A DNA stretch of 64,000 nucleotides. Origin: Monocercomonoides exilis. Taxonomy: Eukaryota; Preaxostyla; Oxymonadida; Polymastigidae. The DNA is taken from contig LSRY02000013.1 in NCBI GenBank assembly GCA_001643675.2, forward strand, positions 374,501-438,500, given 5' to 3'. The translations under genes and the position numbers were made by a program. Below, piece by piece: positions 33,146-44,043 of this stretch (its first letter is position 1; each line of letters opens with the position of its first letter). The notes under the pieces are model-generated. The model was not told where the DNA came from. It did no database searches and worked only from the letters and a program-made list of their open reading frames with translations.

Positions 33146-34547
33146 ATGATGTCCAAAACCAAGCAGTTTTCAAGTTTACCATTTTATTTTGATTGAACAA
33201 TTTTGAGCAAATTATTTGTTTTTTTAAATCCCCTTTGCAGAGTTGTTTCGTGAACTGGAACATTGCAGAGAAGATGAACAAATGCAAAAAATGGAGGAAA
33301 TGAAAAGAATGATGGATGAAATGAATGGAGAAGAATTCAAATCGATTTTCACAAAAGAACTGTTCGATGAAATGGGAAAAAATATTGAAGAAAAGAAAAT
33401 GTCAATTAAAAATATAGTTCATTTATTGAAGCTTATTGGATATGATGACTTATCGACTGAATTATGTTCGAAAAGTTTTAATGAATCATTCATGAGCAAA
33501 ATAGTTCAAAATATGGTCGTTGAAGAAGAGAAGAAAAAAGAAAGAATGAATGAAAGCCTTTTGATTGATCTTTGTGAATGCTATCTCATGCTGAATGACA
33601 ATTTTTTTTCAGAAAAATTGCTTTCTATATGTGTGCCAAACCTATTGCAAGTTGCATTGAAGAAAGAAGTCTGTAAGGAAGTTCAAAAAGACGTGGAACT
33701 TGCATTGACTGCATTGTCTTGCATTAGCACATCTATAGTTTGGGCAATTTTTGATTGATAGCTTTTTGATCTCTTTTTTTAAAATAAGAACGTGAAACAG
33801 GAATGGTATTTGAATAAGATCAAAGAAATTATCCAATATCATCAGAAACATCACAATTTGACCCACTTAGCTTATCAATCTGCTTGGCAGTTTCTAATCT
33901 TCAGGTTTTGCGAAGACAAAAGTTTTAAAGAATTGATTGTAAATGAGCTGCATTTTGCGAGAGAGGCAATAAAAGAATTGGAAGAGTTAACAGATTGTCG
34001 GAAGCGGAAGAAAAAGGAAAAGAAATCGAAGTATAGGAAAACAGAGAAGGTTTTTATGAGATGGGTAATTTCATTGCTCTATTATGTTCGCACGTTTCAA
34101 TTGTTGAATGAAGAACACATTGAACTAGTTCATCGTCTTGTCTGTCTGCACAGAGCGGATATAAAAAATGAAATTGAAATATTAGAAAGTTTTGTAATAA
34201 TTTTTTGGGAAATGAGCGGAAATGAGTCTGTGTGCATTGATATTTTGCTGAAAGAAGGTGCATTCGATGAGATTCTGAAAGAAATTCAGCTATCAACATC
34301 GAAAAATGAAATTATATATTATTGCTTAGCATTTTATTTAAAAATTTCAGATCGATTGAAAGAAAAGAAGTATGATGAAAAGGAAGAAAAGGAGAGAAAA
34401 GAATTGAAAAGGAAAGTTCATGAAAAGATTGAAGAAGAAGGATATGAAGATGTTATCACAAGCTTTTATCAATCATTTGATTTTTTCAACAATCAATTTT
34501 ATTTCGAATTATCATTGGATATTTCAGATTATTTTGTGAATGCTTGA
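33146..34547 (+). CDS. Oxymonad-type multicopy family protein, copy 2
   Basis: Three exons, 33146-33173, 33241-33737 and 33789-34547, giving 427 aa starting MMSKTKQFSKLFRELEHC. It is a paralogue of the gene at 13087 with the same landmarks: MNGEEFKSIFTKELF, LLKLIGYDD, MVVEEEKKK, SLLIDLCECYLML, LLSICVPNLLQVAL, HHNLTHLAYQSAWQF, VNELHFAREAIKELEEL and a C-terminal EEGYEDVITSF...SDYFVNA. Both introns sit at equivalent codons and phases to copy 1 (phase 1 after the short first exon, phase 0 before the ELYL/EWYL block). That supports both models mutually. No function is known to me; no signal peptide or membrane helix. It is predicted to be an all-helical, Glu/Lys-rich soluble protein. Confidence 0.82.
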
Positions 34548-35495
34548 GGAATTGTTTTGAATTTCAAACTCAAAAATGATGCCTTTCTTTCTTTATTTCT
34601 TTCTTTCTTTCTCTTCTTTTTCGTCTTCTCTTTCTTTTTCAACATTTCATAAATCGGCATTCAATCGAATTGTTTGTTAAAGAGTTTTTTTCACTGCTTC
34701 GAAATACAATAAACAAACAAACAAACAAAAAGAAAAGTCCATTTGACTGTTCATTTGAAAATTTAATCAAATAATTTTGTCGAATGAGTGTCCTTTTATC
34801 TTTTAATCATATCTGAACTTTCAGTCAGTCAAAAGTCATATTCAAAGACTCCTCCTTTTCTCCTTTGCTGTTCTTTATTCCTATCCCTGTGCTCCCTTTC
34901 CTTTTCTTTAATCCATGTTATTTCATTAAACTTGAAGGTTGTTGAGTCCTTGAAAGAGCATCATCTGGAATAATTTCCGTAGAAAAGAAATGGAAAGCTT
35001 ATCCACCTGTTTTGAAGAATAAATATCAGCGTTCGAATTACATGTCAAATTAGTTGTCTGGTTAACAAAAAAATTGTGAAATTGTGTTTTAAACTGTTAA
35101 TGAAAAGCAATTAGAAGAAAAGAAAAGGAAAATGAAAAAATAAACACTTTCAATCGATTCACACTGTTACTCATATAAAATGGAGGGGAAATATTTTCTT
35201 AATATCGAACAAAAAAATATCATGAAAACTAAATCAGTTATTTTCTTATACAAAAGAAAAGATAACTGATATTTTGTTCTTTAAAAGATTAAGTGAACAA
35301 TCCAAACATTCCAATCAACAACAAAAATTGAACCTTTCTTAATTGCGAATAAAAACAATAGTATTGTGAACATCATGCAGGTCTCAAAGGTCTTATTGAG
35401 CTGCAAAACACAGAAAAAAATTGTTGTATTGATTGCATCCAAATAAACAAAAATGGATCACAGTGATCATCGTTGATCACTTTCTTCATTTCAGC
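34548..35495. other. Intergenic spacer
   Basis: Contains a TTTC-rich stretch near 34580-34640 and an AAAC microsatellite (about 34706-34730). No gene is supported. Confidence 0.4.
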
Positions 35496-36318
35496 ATGTT
35501 TGAACCTATTGCAGTCAATCTTCATGAAGATGATCTTGACTTTGAAGAAATCGAAGAAGAGCTAAAACGTTTTGGAAGAGATTCTTTTGTGGAAAGAGCG
35601 ATACAGTCCGGAAAGACAATTCCTGATTCTTCCAAAGCTCTGGACAAGCAAATACGGAAAATTGAAGCAGAATCAGTTGAGGATTGTTTGTTTTGTATTC
35701 TTTTTAATTTTGTCATTATATGTAACAAATTGACTTTTATTTCAGATGTCAAAGAAGAAAAATTACTTTTTGACCTTCACGAACAAATCAAAAGTTGTGA
35801 CGATGTTTTGTTAAACATGGAAAAGTTACTTGAAGAGTTTCAAGATCACCTTTCATCTCTTACATCTGAAATTCGAAATCTACAAGATAGTTCTCTTTCA
35901 ATGAATCACAAATTAAAAAACAGAAAAGAATTTTCTAAAGCACTTACAAGTTATCTAGATCGCATAACTGTGCCAGATGAAGTACGGAGATCAATTGAAT
36001 CTGGTCCAATAAAAGTTGATTACGACCATTTCCATTCCATTTCACCATCTGTTCTTTCTGCTGTTGCTTCTCTTTCAATGGAAGCTACACGACCTCTTCT
36101 AGCAAGTTTGAATCCAGCAAACTCTGGAAGAACTTTATCTTCCATTAGCTCACAAAGTAGTATGGGATCTTCCATCACTCCACCGTCAGCGGCAACAACT
36201 TCACAAAGTCGAGGAACAGATCGAGGAACAGCTTTATATTTGGGTTCTCAATCTCGTTCTTCAGCTGCATCTTCTTCTCTGCATCGTGTGTCATCGATCG
36301 GAATGGCTCCATCTTCTG

Positions 36319-36358
<40 letters not shown>

Positions 36359-38642
36359 TGCTCCACTTTCTCCAGGAAAAGAGCCAATTCCGCAAGAGAT
36401 GATGATTGATGATGCCATGTGGGAACCACCAGACATTGGAGGTGGGGTTTGTGACGATGGAAACGACTCAATGAATGCTAGCTACGATGGGCAAGGAGAC
36501 GGCAGAGGGAAAGGAAAGGGTCAGTCGCGCGGAGACAACCCAACAGTCGATTTCCCGTTTCTGGACGAGACCTTCTCCACCACAACACTTCCTCCTCCAC
36601 AGGCAATGCGAGAAGAGTCACCAGGTGCGCCTGTCCCGCCAGCGAGCATTGCATCGTCTACAACGTCGATGGAGCTCATCCAGCAGCTAACATCGTGCAT
36701 CACGTTCTGCAACCACCTCGCCACTCTCCAAGCAGCCATGGACTCTGCCCGTGAAGAGACATACGCGTCCTTCCCGTCCACTCAGGAGGCGATGGCAGCA
36801 CTGACACAGCTGGCGCAGACAGCCATCAGACACAGCCGCAATTACCTGCTGGACGCGTTCAATGTGATCCGGCAGACCGAAAAGCAGACACACAGCAGAG
36901 TGATGAAGGAGATCCTGATGCGCTCGCGGGGGATGATGACGTTCCTCCGCAGAAACACGCCTCCCACAGCGGATGAATGCGAGCGTGCTTACATCGACTC
37001 AGCTGCACGCAATCAGGTGAAGCTGTGCAAGACGTATGTGGAGTGCCTCACCCGCGCCATCGAAGAGATCGCAACAAAGAACGACCTCGTCGGCTCTGCT
37101 GAGATCGGACGGAAAACTGGTTTTGCTTCGATCTTCAAAAAATCGGAAACAACTTTGTATTCTTATTCGTTCACTGCACCTGCACAGCCGTCGGGAGATG
37201 AAAGACAGCTTGGCATGGGTCCTTTGTCTTCTTCTGTTTCATCCACTTCCTCTGCATCGTCTTCATCGCTTTCATCCTCATCCTCTTCCTTCGATCCATA
37301 TTCTCTCATTGCCCCATCTCCTTCTCTCTCATCAGCCATGTCATCTTCTCTGATGGCGGCTCACGCAGCTCCCTCTCCCACCACCCCTACTCCTTCTCCT
37401 TCTATTGCATCTTCTCCATTCACACTGACAGCCACACCATCCACCCTCATCACAACCACTACGCCAGCCATCCAGCCGTTCGAACTCGGTAACAGGGCCC
37501 ATGTCTTCTCCGCAGCATTCGACCCAATTCATCTTTCTGTGCTGAAAGGGAAGAAGCTGAAGATCTCGTTTGAGGAGGCGTTTGTGTCAGCACACGCTCC
37601 ACTTGCAGCTATGTCTGTGCAAGAGACACGCTTTGCATTCTACTTCTTCTCCTCCACCACAACCATCTCGCCCACAATGCAGCCACTCATCAATCTCTAC
37701 AAGGACACATTTGCGTCTCTCATTGGCTCCTGCTTCGATCTGGTTGCGCTGCTCATCATTGCGCGGGAGTATGGCCGACTGCAAGAGCTCCTCCATGCCG
37801 ACGGGGTGGTCGTGCTGAACGAGTACTTCGCTGCCCTCGACCAGATCCTCTGGCCGCAGTTCAGAGCCGTCGTGAAGCGCCACGTGGAGTCCATCCCGAT
37901 GCCGAAGAAGCCGAAGCCCATTGAAACAACCGTCCACCCAATCACACAGCGCTGTGCTCAGCTGGTGAGTGCGGTGCTTGCACTCTCAATTGGCTACCGC
38001 TCACAGCCGTTTGTGATCAGCAAGTTCGGCGAGCTGATAACAGCACTTCTTGCATTCTACACAAACCACACGAAGGAGATCGCAGAGCCGAGAAAGAGCG
38101 CGTTTCTGCTGGTGAATGCGTATCACGTCGCGCGTGTCACAGAAGGCAAAGAGGAATGCAAAGAGTGGCACGAGAAGTTCACTGCGCTGTTCCGCACCTC
38201 GCTGTCCACCCACACGTCATACCATCTTTCGAAGAGCTTCCGCAGCCTGTCTGAATACGTGGCCACCGTCACAGCTGCTGTGCAGACGAACCGGACGGAA
38301 GGGCAGGCGATCTTTCCTGTGCAAGTGGCTGACTCAGAAGTGGTGAGACGGCTGGTGAGCGAGACGACGGTGGCGAACCTGGCGTCGGAGATGCAGATGA
38401 AGTGGCAGGCGTATCTGGGGCAGCTGGTGAACGACATCATCCGCGTGTTTCAGGAGAGAGGCGATGCTGTCGTCGCACTCGAGGATGCAATGAACGAGGT
38501 GTCGCAGATGTATTCGGTGTTTGTGGACGTGCTCCACAGGTGCTACGCTGATAAGCCATTCAGATTCGATGTGGTGGATAGCAAAGTCTTCAACCAAGAG
38601 GCTAAACAAAAAATAGTAACTTTTGTTTCATTGAAAAAATAA
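35496..38642 (+). CDS. VPS52: VPS52, GARP/EARP tethering complex subunit
   Basis: Two exons, 35496-35685 and 35746-38642, giving 1028 aa against about 720 in animals. VPS52 is the core subunit of the GARP and EARP complexes, which tether endosome-derived vesicles at the trans-Golgi and at recycling endosomes. The N-terminal coiled coil carries the family signature SLSMNHKLKNRKEFSKALTS with LDRITVPDEVRRSIESGPI. The C-terminal half has SLIGSCFDLVALLIIAREYG and the long helical rod. Extra length comes from two Ser/Pro-rich inserts, one containing a (TCA)12 tract and one at about residues 570-650. The 60-nt intron is a multiple of three and lacks stops, so its retention would also keep the frame; splicing gives the better N-terminus. 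From about 36480 the exon turns GC-rich. Confidence 0.88.
36321..36356. repeat. (TCA)12 microsatellite inside VPS52
   Basis: Twelve uninterrupted TCA triplets encoding poly-Ser in the linker of VPS52. In-frame length variation would be tolerated. Confidence 0.9.
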
Positions 38643-38848
38643 TAATCATTTCACTTGTTTCTCCATATTCTTTTTGAGCTGTTAACTTTTTTTGTAATAT
38701 TTAAGTTTTCAACTTTAATTTTAATCAATTTTACAAGCATTTTTTGTTAAAATAGTGAATACCTTTTTATTTCAAAATATTTTATCTTTTATTTTTGCGT
38801 TTGAGAAAAAAAGAAATATTTTGAACAACCCATAGGAAAATCCTAAAA

Positions 38849-40675
38849 ATGGATTTTTTGTCTCCTGCTGATTTCTCCGAAATTGCGAAGACAGTCATAC
38901 TATTTGAGAATGAAGTTGTCCATCTTTCCCTTGAGGACAACGAGGTGAAAATGTTTGAAAATTCTTATTTGCCAAGATCGCATTAATTGTCATCTTTTCA
39001 AAGAAATGAGCACCAGGTAATGAAAAAACAGATATAACTTGCAACTCACAACCCAAAGATTGTAATTTATAAGTTGCAATCTCTCTTCTCGTCATATTTT
39101 ATGTTTCTTGATTTTGTGGATACTTATTCTTTAAAAGTTTGAATTTTTTGATACTTTTATTTTTGCAAATTATTTGCGAATTCAGCCTTAAGTATTTAGC
39201 AAAGATATAATACTTATCAGTTATCCTGGAACTTCTGAGAACGTCAGATTTTCAATTAGATGCATGAGTGGAAAGATAAGACCATTTTTTATTCGTTTTG
39301 ATTCAGCTGTGAAGCGTAGAAAAGAAGTTTGATTGCAATTTTTTGGTCTCTTGTTTTCCGAAGCATTTATTTGAATTTAGCCTCTACCGACGATTACACA
39401 ACCAGAGCCTGAACCTCCAGTTTCGTTGGATCCTAGAACAGCAGCATCGGGTTTGCTAATTTATTTTTGAAAATCGAGACTTATCCATTATATATATATA
39501 TATATATATAGCTGTTGAAGCAACACAAGAAAGACTTGAGCAAAAAATCCAAACAAGTTTTACTAGTATTGATGCTCTGATGGATAGCGCTTACGATTTG
39601 GTTTGAAAGTTTTGTTTTTTTAAAAAAGAATTTTGGAATTATTTTATTGTTTTATTGTTTTATTGTTTTATTTTAATAGATTCAAATGACAGAAGATTAT
39701 CAGCGCGAGGCATCAAGGGCTAAAGGAACAGGGGCCGTTTCGAAAAGTGCTTCAGACGTAGACCAAGTGGAGTATCTGGCATTTGTGCTTCACTTGGAAT
39801 CATTTCGCCTGTTACAAGGTTTGCCTGAATTTTTCAAGATAATTTTAAATTTAAACCCTTCTTGTTTATATTCCTTTTGTCTTATTTGATTATCTTCATT
39901 TCATGATCGTGTGCACTTGCTGTGTGTAAGAGATACAGCTGGTTCCGCGTACGGGGTTGAGCTGTGCTGACAAGTGACTGAATTTATCACACCAATTTTG
40001 GAACGAGAAGGAGGAATGATGCTGCTTGTGGATGCTTATGCCAAGTATAACAGAGCTCGTGGAATTGGTTTGGTTTCTTTTTAATCAATTAAAAACTTTT
40101 GTATTTAATTTTCTTTATTTTATTTGAATTCTTCGTTGCTCTTTGCACAGATCTCATTCCTCCAGAAGATCTTTTAAAGGCCTGCCAGCAATTTGAATCA
40201 TTAAATCTTGGACTTCGTCTCTCAAAGATTAAAACAGGAGTCTTTGTCATACATCTGACCACCCATTCTGAAGAAGCTATTTGCGAGCGAATTGTGAATC
40301 TGACGCGCGAGAGGCGCGGATGTTCCGTCTTGCAAATAGCAGATGCTCTTCATCTCACTTCCATTCTTACACAGGAATATATCTTGGTGTGTTGTCTTGT
40401 CTTTTTTATCTAATTTAATTTGGAAAGATTTCACATTTTTTTTTCTTGATAAAAACGAAATATTTCGATTGATTTGATGCTAATCATATCTTCTTTGTCA
40501 ATGATTTTCTTTTATTATTTGCTGTAAGATTGGAGAGGCAAGGCTACTTCTCTGTCGCGATGAAAGCGAAGATGATATCATATTTTATCCTAATTTTTTC
40601 AACAACAAATCAGAAAATTCAGCTCTTGTTTCACTTAATCTGAATTTTTTATTGTTATTGCACATATTCTTTTAG
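38849..40675 (+). CDS. VPS36: VPS36-like ESCRT-II subunit with in-frame TGA
   Basis: Exons supported: 38849-38944 (N-terminus), 39200-39326, 39381-39450, 39512-39600, 39680-39818, 39933-40067, 40151-40386 and 40529-40675. VPS36 is an ESCRT-II subunit that sorts ubiquitinated membrane cargo; its GLUE domain binds lipid and ubiquitin. SENVRFSIRCMSGKI fits the end of a GLUE domain. The winged-helix part is clear: LDPRTAAS, ERLEQKIQTSF, LEREGGMMLLVDAYAKYNRARG, IDLIPPEDLLKACQQFESL, GVFVIHL, and a final IGEARLLLCRDES...IIFYPNFF. Within the exon at 39933 the frame contains TGA (39968-39970) exactly where relatives have one residue (YGVELC-stop-QVTEF). The centre of the GLUE domain (38945-39199) could not be resolved into open exons; the frame from exon 1 meets TAA at 38984. 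The gene may be decaying, mis-sequenced, or read through. Confidence 0.75.
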
Positions 40676-40870
40676 TTGTGAAAAAAAACTGTTATTAATT
40701 ATTGTTTATCCAAAACCGAAAAGTCTCAAAACATCTTCAAACTAGAATTATAAAAAACAGAAAAACATAACAAAATAAACAAAAAATAAACAAAAAAGTG
40801 ATATGTATTCGCGAAATATGATATAATAATAAGATAAGAAAGCAAAGACAATTATGAACAGTCAGATTAT

Positions 40871-41747
40871 TCAGTGCTTCTTTTCCAAATTGATCTATAA
40901 TCAAACAAATAAAATGCATTTCGAAAAAAAAAAAGAAAGAAAATTCAAATTTTGAAAAATATTCATTAGCACAATTACATACAATGTGCACTATCTGGCA
41001 TTTTTCTTTGATAACGCATCGAGATTCCAACTCTTCGGAAATTGTTCTATACACTGAGGTCGAATGATACAAAACTAAATCTGGATATTGTTGCATGTGC
41101 TGCTGTCCATTCTTTGCAAACCACACATCAAGCCTCCTCCAGATTTTTTCTTTCGCGTTCTTAGACAAAAACACGGATACAATTGGGGAAACTAATTAAT
41201 ATTTCGATATGATAAAAATTTTTCAATAAAAAAATGCATGCATACTTACAAGAAATACTGCAGAGATAAAGGCAATAAAAGCAAGAAGTGTGAAGCTAAA
41301 CGAGAAAACAACTCCACGGGAATCCCAATTGAAGATTGCCCAGATAAGAACCAAAGCCAGAAGAAGCAAAACCAAAGGCAAGAAGAATGCGACAAGAACT
41401 GAACTGATATATCGATACTTTGCAGCTATCTAAAGATGCAATGAAAAAAATACAATTTTTGTGTTCGAATGCATTTTAGAATAATAATTATGAATATTAC
41501 TTTATCAAATTGTTTCAGAAGATGAGCTCCATTGAACTCTTTAATCGCTTCGTTTAATCCAATGTTTTTCTGCAACGATGTTGGAGGGAATTCTCCACCG
41601 TATCCAGAAATACCCCTTGTTGAAAAAATATTTTAGAAGAAAATGTTATATTTTTTTGATTTAGCTTCTGTCAAACCATTGAATTTGGATTCCCTTTTTG
41701 TTACTAGAAATTCTGTATCCATTGTGAAAAGGTTCTGTATATTCCAT
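40871..41747 (-). CDS. Small two-TM membrane protein, family unknown
   Basis: Five minus-strand exons: 41747-41677, 41615-41501, 41429-41246, 41191-40983 and 40894-40871, giving 200 aa in exact frame. The N-terminal 60 residues are soluble and contain ISGYGGEFPPTSL. Next come two closely spaced hydrophobic helices (SSVLVAFFLPLVLLLLALVL and FSFSFTLLAFIAFISAVFL) joined by NWDSRGV, which makes a hairpin. The C-terminal 75 residues are charged (NAKEKIWRRLDVWFAKNG) and probably face the cytosol. I do not recognise the family. Short membrane hairpins of this type with a WRRLD-like cytosolic tail seem familiar from oxymonad gene sets, but I can name no function. The last exon (8 codons) is the least certain part; reading through instead would add a third hydrophobic stretch. 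Confidence 0.65.
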
Positions 41748-42269
41748 TACACTTCAATGATTTCTAAAAAACACTTATTGAATAAACGATCAATAATATG
41801 ATCAATACAAAACCAATATAGAACAATATGAACAAGAAAAAAAAACTTCAGGATTGCATTGCTTTAATATGTATTTTTCAAAAATAGGGAAAAATGTACA
41901 ATGGTCTTTTTTTTCTTTTTGATTTCTGAAAGTATCTTTCTATCTTGAAAAGAAAAATATAAATAAAAATTTCTGAATAAGTTAAAAAAGTTAAAAGTAC
42001 TCTGAATCATAAATGTTTAAAAAAGACATGTTTCCTTTCCTTTCAAATGTCTAATAGATTCAAATCACAATCACTGTGTTTATAACGGACAGATCACTTA
42101 CAAAACGGAAAAATCTTCCAATTTTAATGAGAAACATTGAAAACTGTAATATGCATAACCTATCATAAATAGTCGCTGCTTGTGTAATGTATATAGCAAA
42201 CGATATAGTTGCATTTGTTCATCTTTTTTTTTAAAAACTAAATTTTTACAACTCGTGTTTCAATGAATA
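41748..42269. other. Intergenic spacer
   Basis: AT-rich 522-bp spacer between two minus-strand genes; no structure recognised. Confidence 0.4.
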
Positions 42270-43735
42270 TTAACCTGAACTAGAAGTTGCATTCCACTTT
42301 ATAACAACTTCATCGTCCAAGCATTTTGTAGTCTCGTCTCTAAGTCTTGTAAACGATAGCACATCAAAAGAAGAAGCATGCGCTGTAAATGATATCTGGG
42401 CAAATAAAAATTCAGATAAAAAATATAATTTTTCAAAAACACTTTAAAAAAAGAATAAAAAAACATTCAAGAACACAAACTCCAAATTGAACCGATGGAG
42501 GAATTCCAACGACTGCAACCCTAACTTGAGAGTCATTTACGAAGAAGTGGAGTGTTCTTTGTTTTCTGTCCATGTTGAGCTCAATGCCAACAACATCTCC
42601 ATCAGAAAATGTTGGCAATTTCGATGTGCTGCGGTGACAATGCCATATCTTCCCACTGTTATTTAGAAATTTGTTATAGAATTTGTATCAAACATATTTT
42701 TTCATCAATAAGTTTTAGAGGAAGTCACATTAACAGATATGAATAAAGATATTATCGAACAAAAATTACACTGAAACATACAATGCTCCATCGTAAGCAA
42801 TGCATTCATCACAATTCCACATATGCTTTTGTTCGCTAATGGCGTTTGACGATCGAATTCCAAACACTATTATGATATCAACATTAATTTCAGTAATGAA
42901 AAATAATCTTTCATTAACTCTACAAAATGAATCTCAAACTTCTAGTTACCCACGTGTTTTTAAAACGTCCTTCTATTTTCCAAATTCCTGAAGATATCTT
43001 TGTTTCCAAAAAAACAGTTAGATCTTTTTTATCTGAGTCGCGCATTGTTCTCGTTGTTTGGGAGCCTTCATGAAAATACTGAGTAGAAGACCTCAAAGAG
43101 CTTCTCGATGTCCATTGCCCAGATGAACGAAGAGAAGATCTAAGAAGCGGTTCCACAGGAATTGAGCGCAAAGATCCTCGTGAAGTTGCTGACATGTATT
43201 AAACAATTGAACGAAAATTTAAAAAAAAAACAAACACAGCGAGCGCTGTAAGGGCATCGATCTAAGAATTTCTAATGATTGTCGTGCAAGGCTCTGTTGA
43301 TCAAGTTGCGGCGAGTGTTTCAGCATGTCAATTTCTTCATCTTTTGTTTGAAGCTGTGCTTTCAATCCAGCTATTTCTTCGTCTTTTTTCTGAACAAGAA
43401 TTAGATAATCGTCAATTTTTTTCTGAAGCTGTGAAATTTCTAAGCGAAGGCGTGCTTCTTTTGTTTTAAATGATGATTGAAGAAATTTAAGAGTTGAAGT
43501 TTTTTCGTTCAACTCTTTTTCAAGTTTCATGCAATCAGAACATTTTTTGTTAATCCTCGGTAAAGAGCATGACGAATATACATTTAATAATCTTCTTGGA
43601 GATATCTACAAACAAATAGTGTTTTTTCATCAAAAATTAACGAAAACAATTTCAAACTGTCAACAGTTCATAGAAAAAAAGAATCGATATAATCACATGA
43701 ATAAATAATTGGAAAAAATACTTAAAACATACCAT
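42270..43735 (-). CDS. Coiled coil plus SPRY-domain protein
   Basis: Minus-strand exons 43605-43236, 43188-42967, 42866-42782, 42655-42481 and 42395-42270, in frame to a TAA. A Cys-containing N-terminus (CSLPRINKKCSDC) is followed by a coiled coil of about 80 residues (EARLRLEISQLQKKIDDYL) and a Ser/Arg-rich linker. The SPRY domain runs from TVFLETKISSGIWKIE through FGIRSSNAISEQ, GKIWHCH, the strong core FSDGDVVGIELNMDRKQRTLHFF, PPSVQFGISF and FDVLSFTRL. SPRY domains bind partner proteins; B-box/coiled-coil/SPRY layouts occur in TRIM proteins, but no RING is visible here. The start is unclear. An ATG at 43735 is followed immediately by a GTATGT donor, giving a one-codon first exon; otherwise the first Met is at 43530. 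The junction at 42967 (donor GTTTTA) is chosen by phase. Confidence 0.7.
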
Positions 43736-44043
43736 CGAACTTTTTCGTTGATCTACGTGGCTCTGGAGTCCGTATCATCGTTAACAAATTATCATTAACC
43801 CATAGCTAAAATTAATTATATTTTGCCCTTTATAATTTTTTCAATTTTTTCATCATTTTTTATTTTTGGATAGAAAATTATAAAGAAAATTTAGCCCATA
43901 TGATCATAATTTAAAAAGATGGATAAAAATTATTGTTTTTCTAACATTCCATGTATTTTTGTTATCAATTTTTTCATGTCGTTTTGACATGTTTTTTGTG
44001 GATCGTCTTGGATCATTGTTTCAATTCTTTCCCTTGAAATTTA
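43736..44043. other. Divergent intergenic region
   Basis: 308 bp of AT-rich DNA between divergent genes, presumably containing both promoters. No motif recognised. Confidence 0.35.

Noticed and set aside
38895..39095. Minus-strand frame of 66 codons opposite the start of VPS36
   Set aside because: Antisense to the VPS36 N-terminal region; no independent evidence.
39481..39511. (TA)n run as a possible regulatory or structural element
   Set aside because: It lies inside a VPS36 intron immediately before the acceptor and is explained as intronic low complexity.
39968..39970. Selenocysteine at the VPS36 TGA
   Set aside because: VPS36 has no redox function, relatives carry an ordinary residue there, and no SECIS-like element was recognised downstream.
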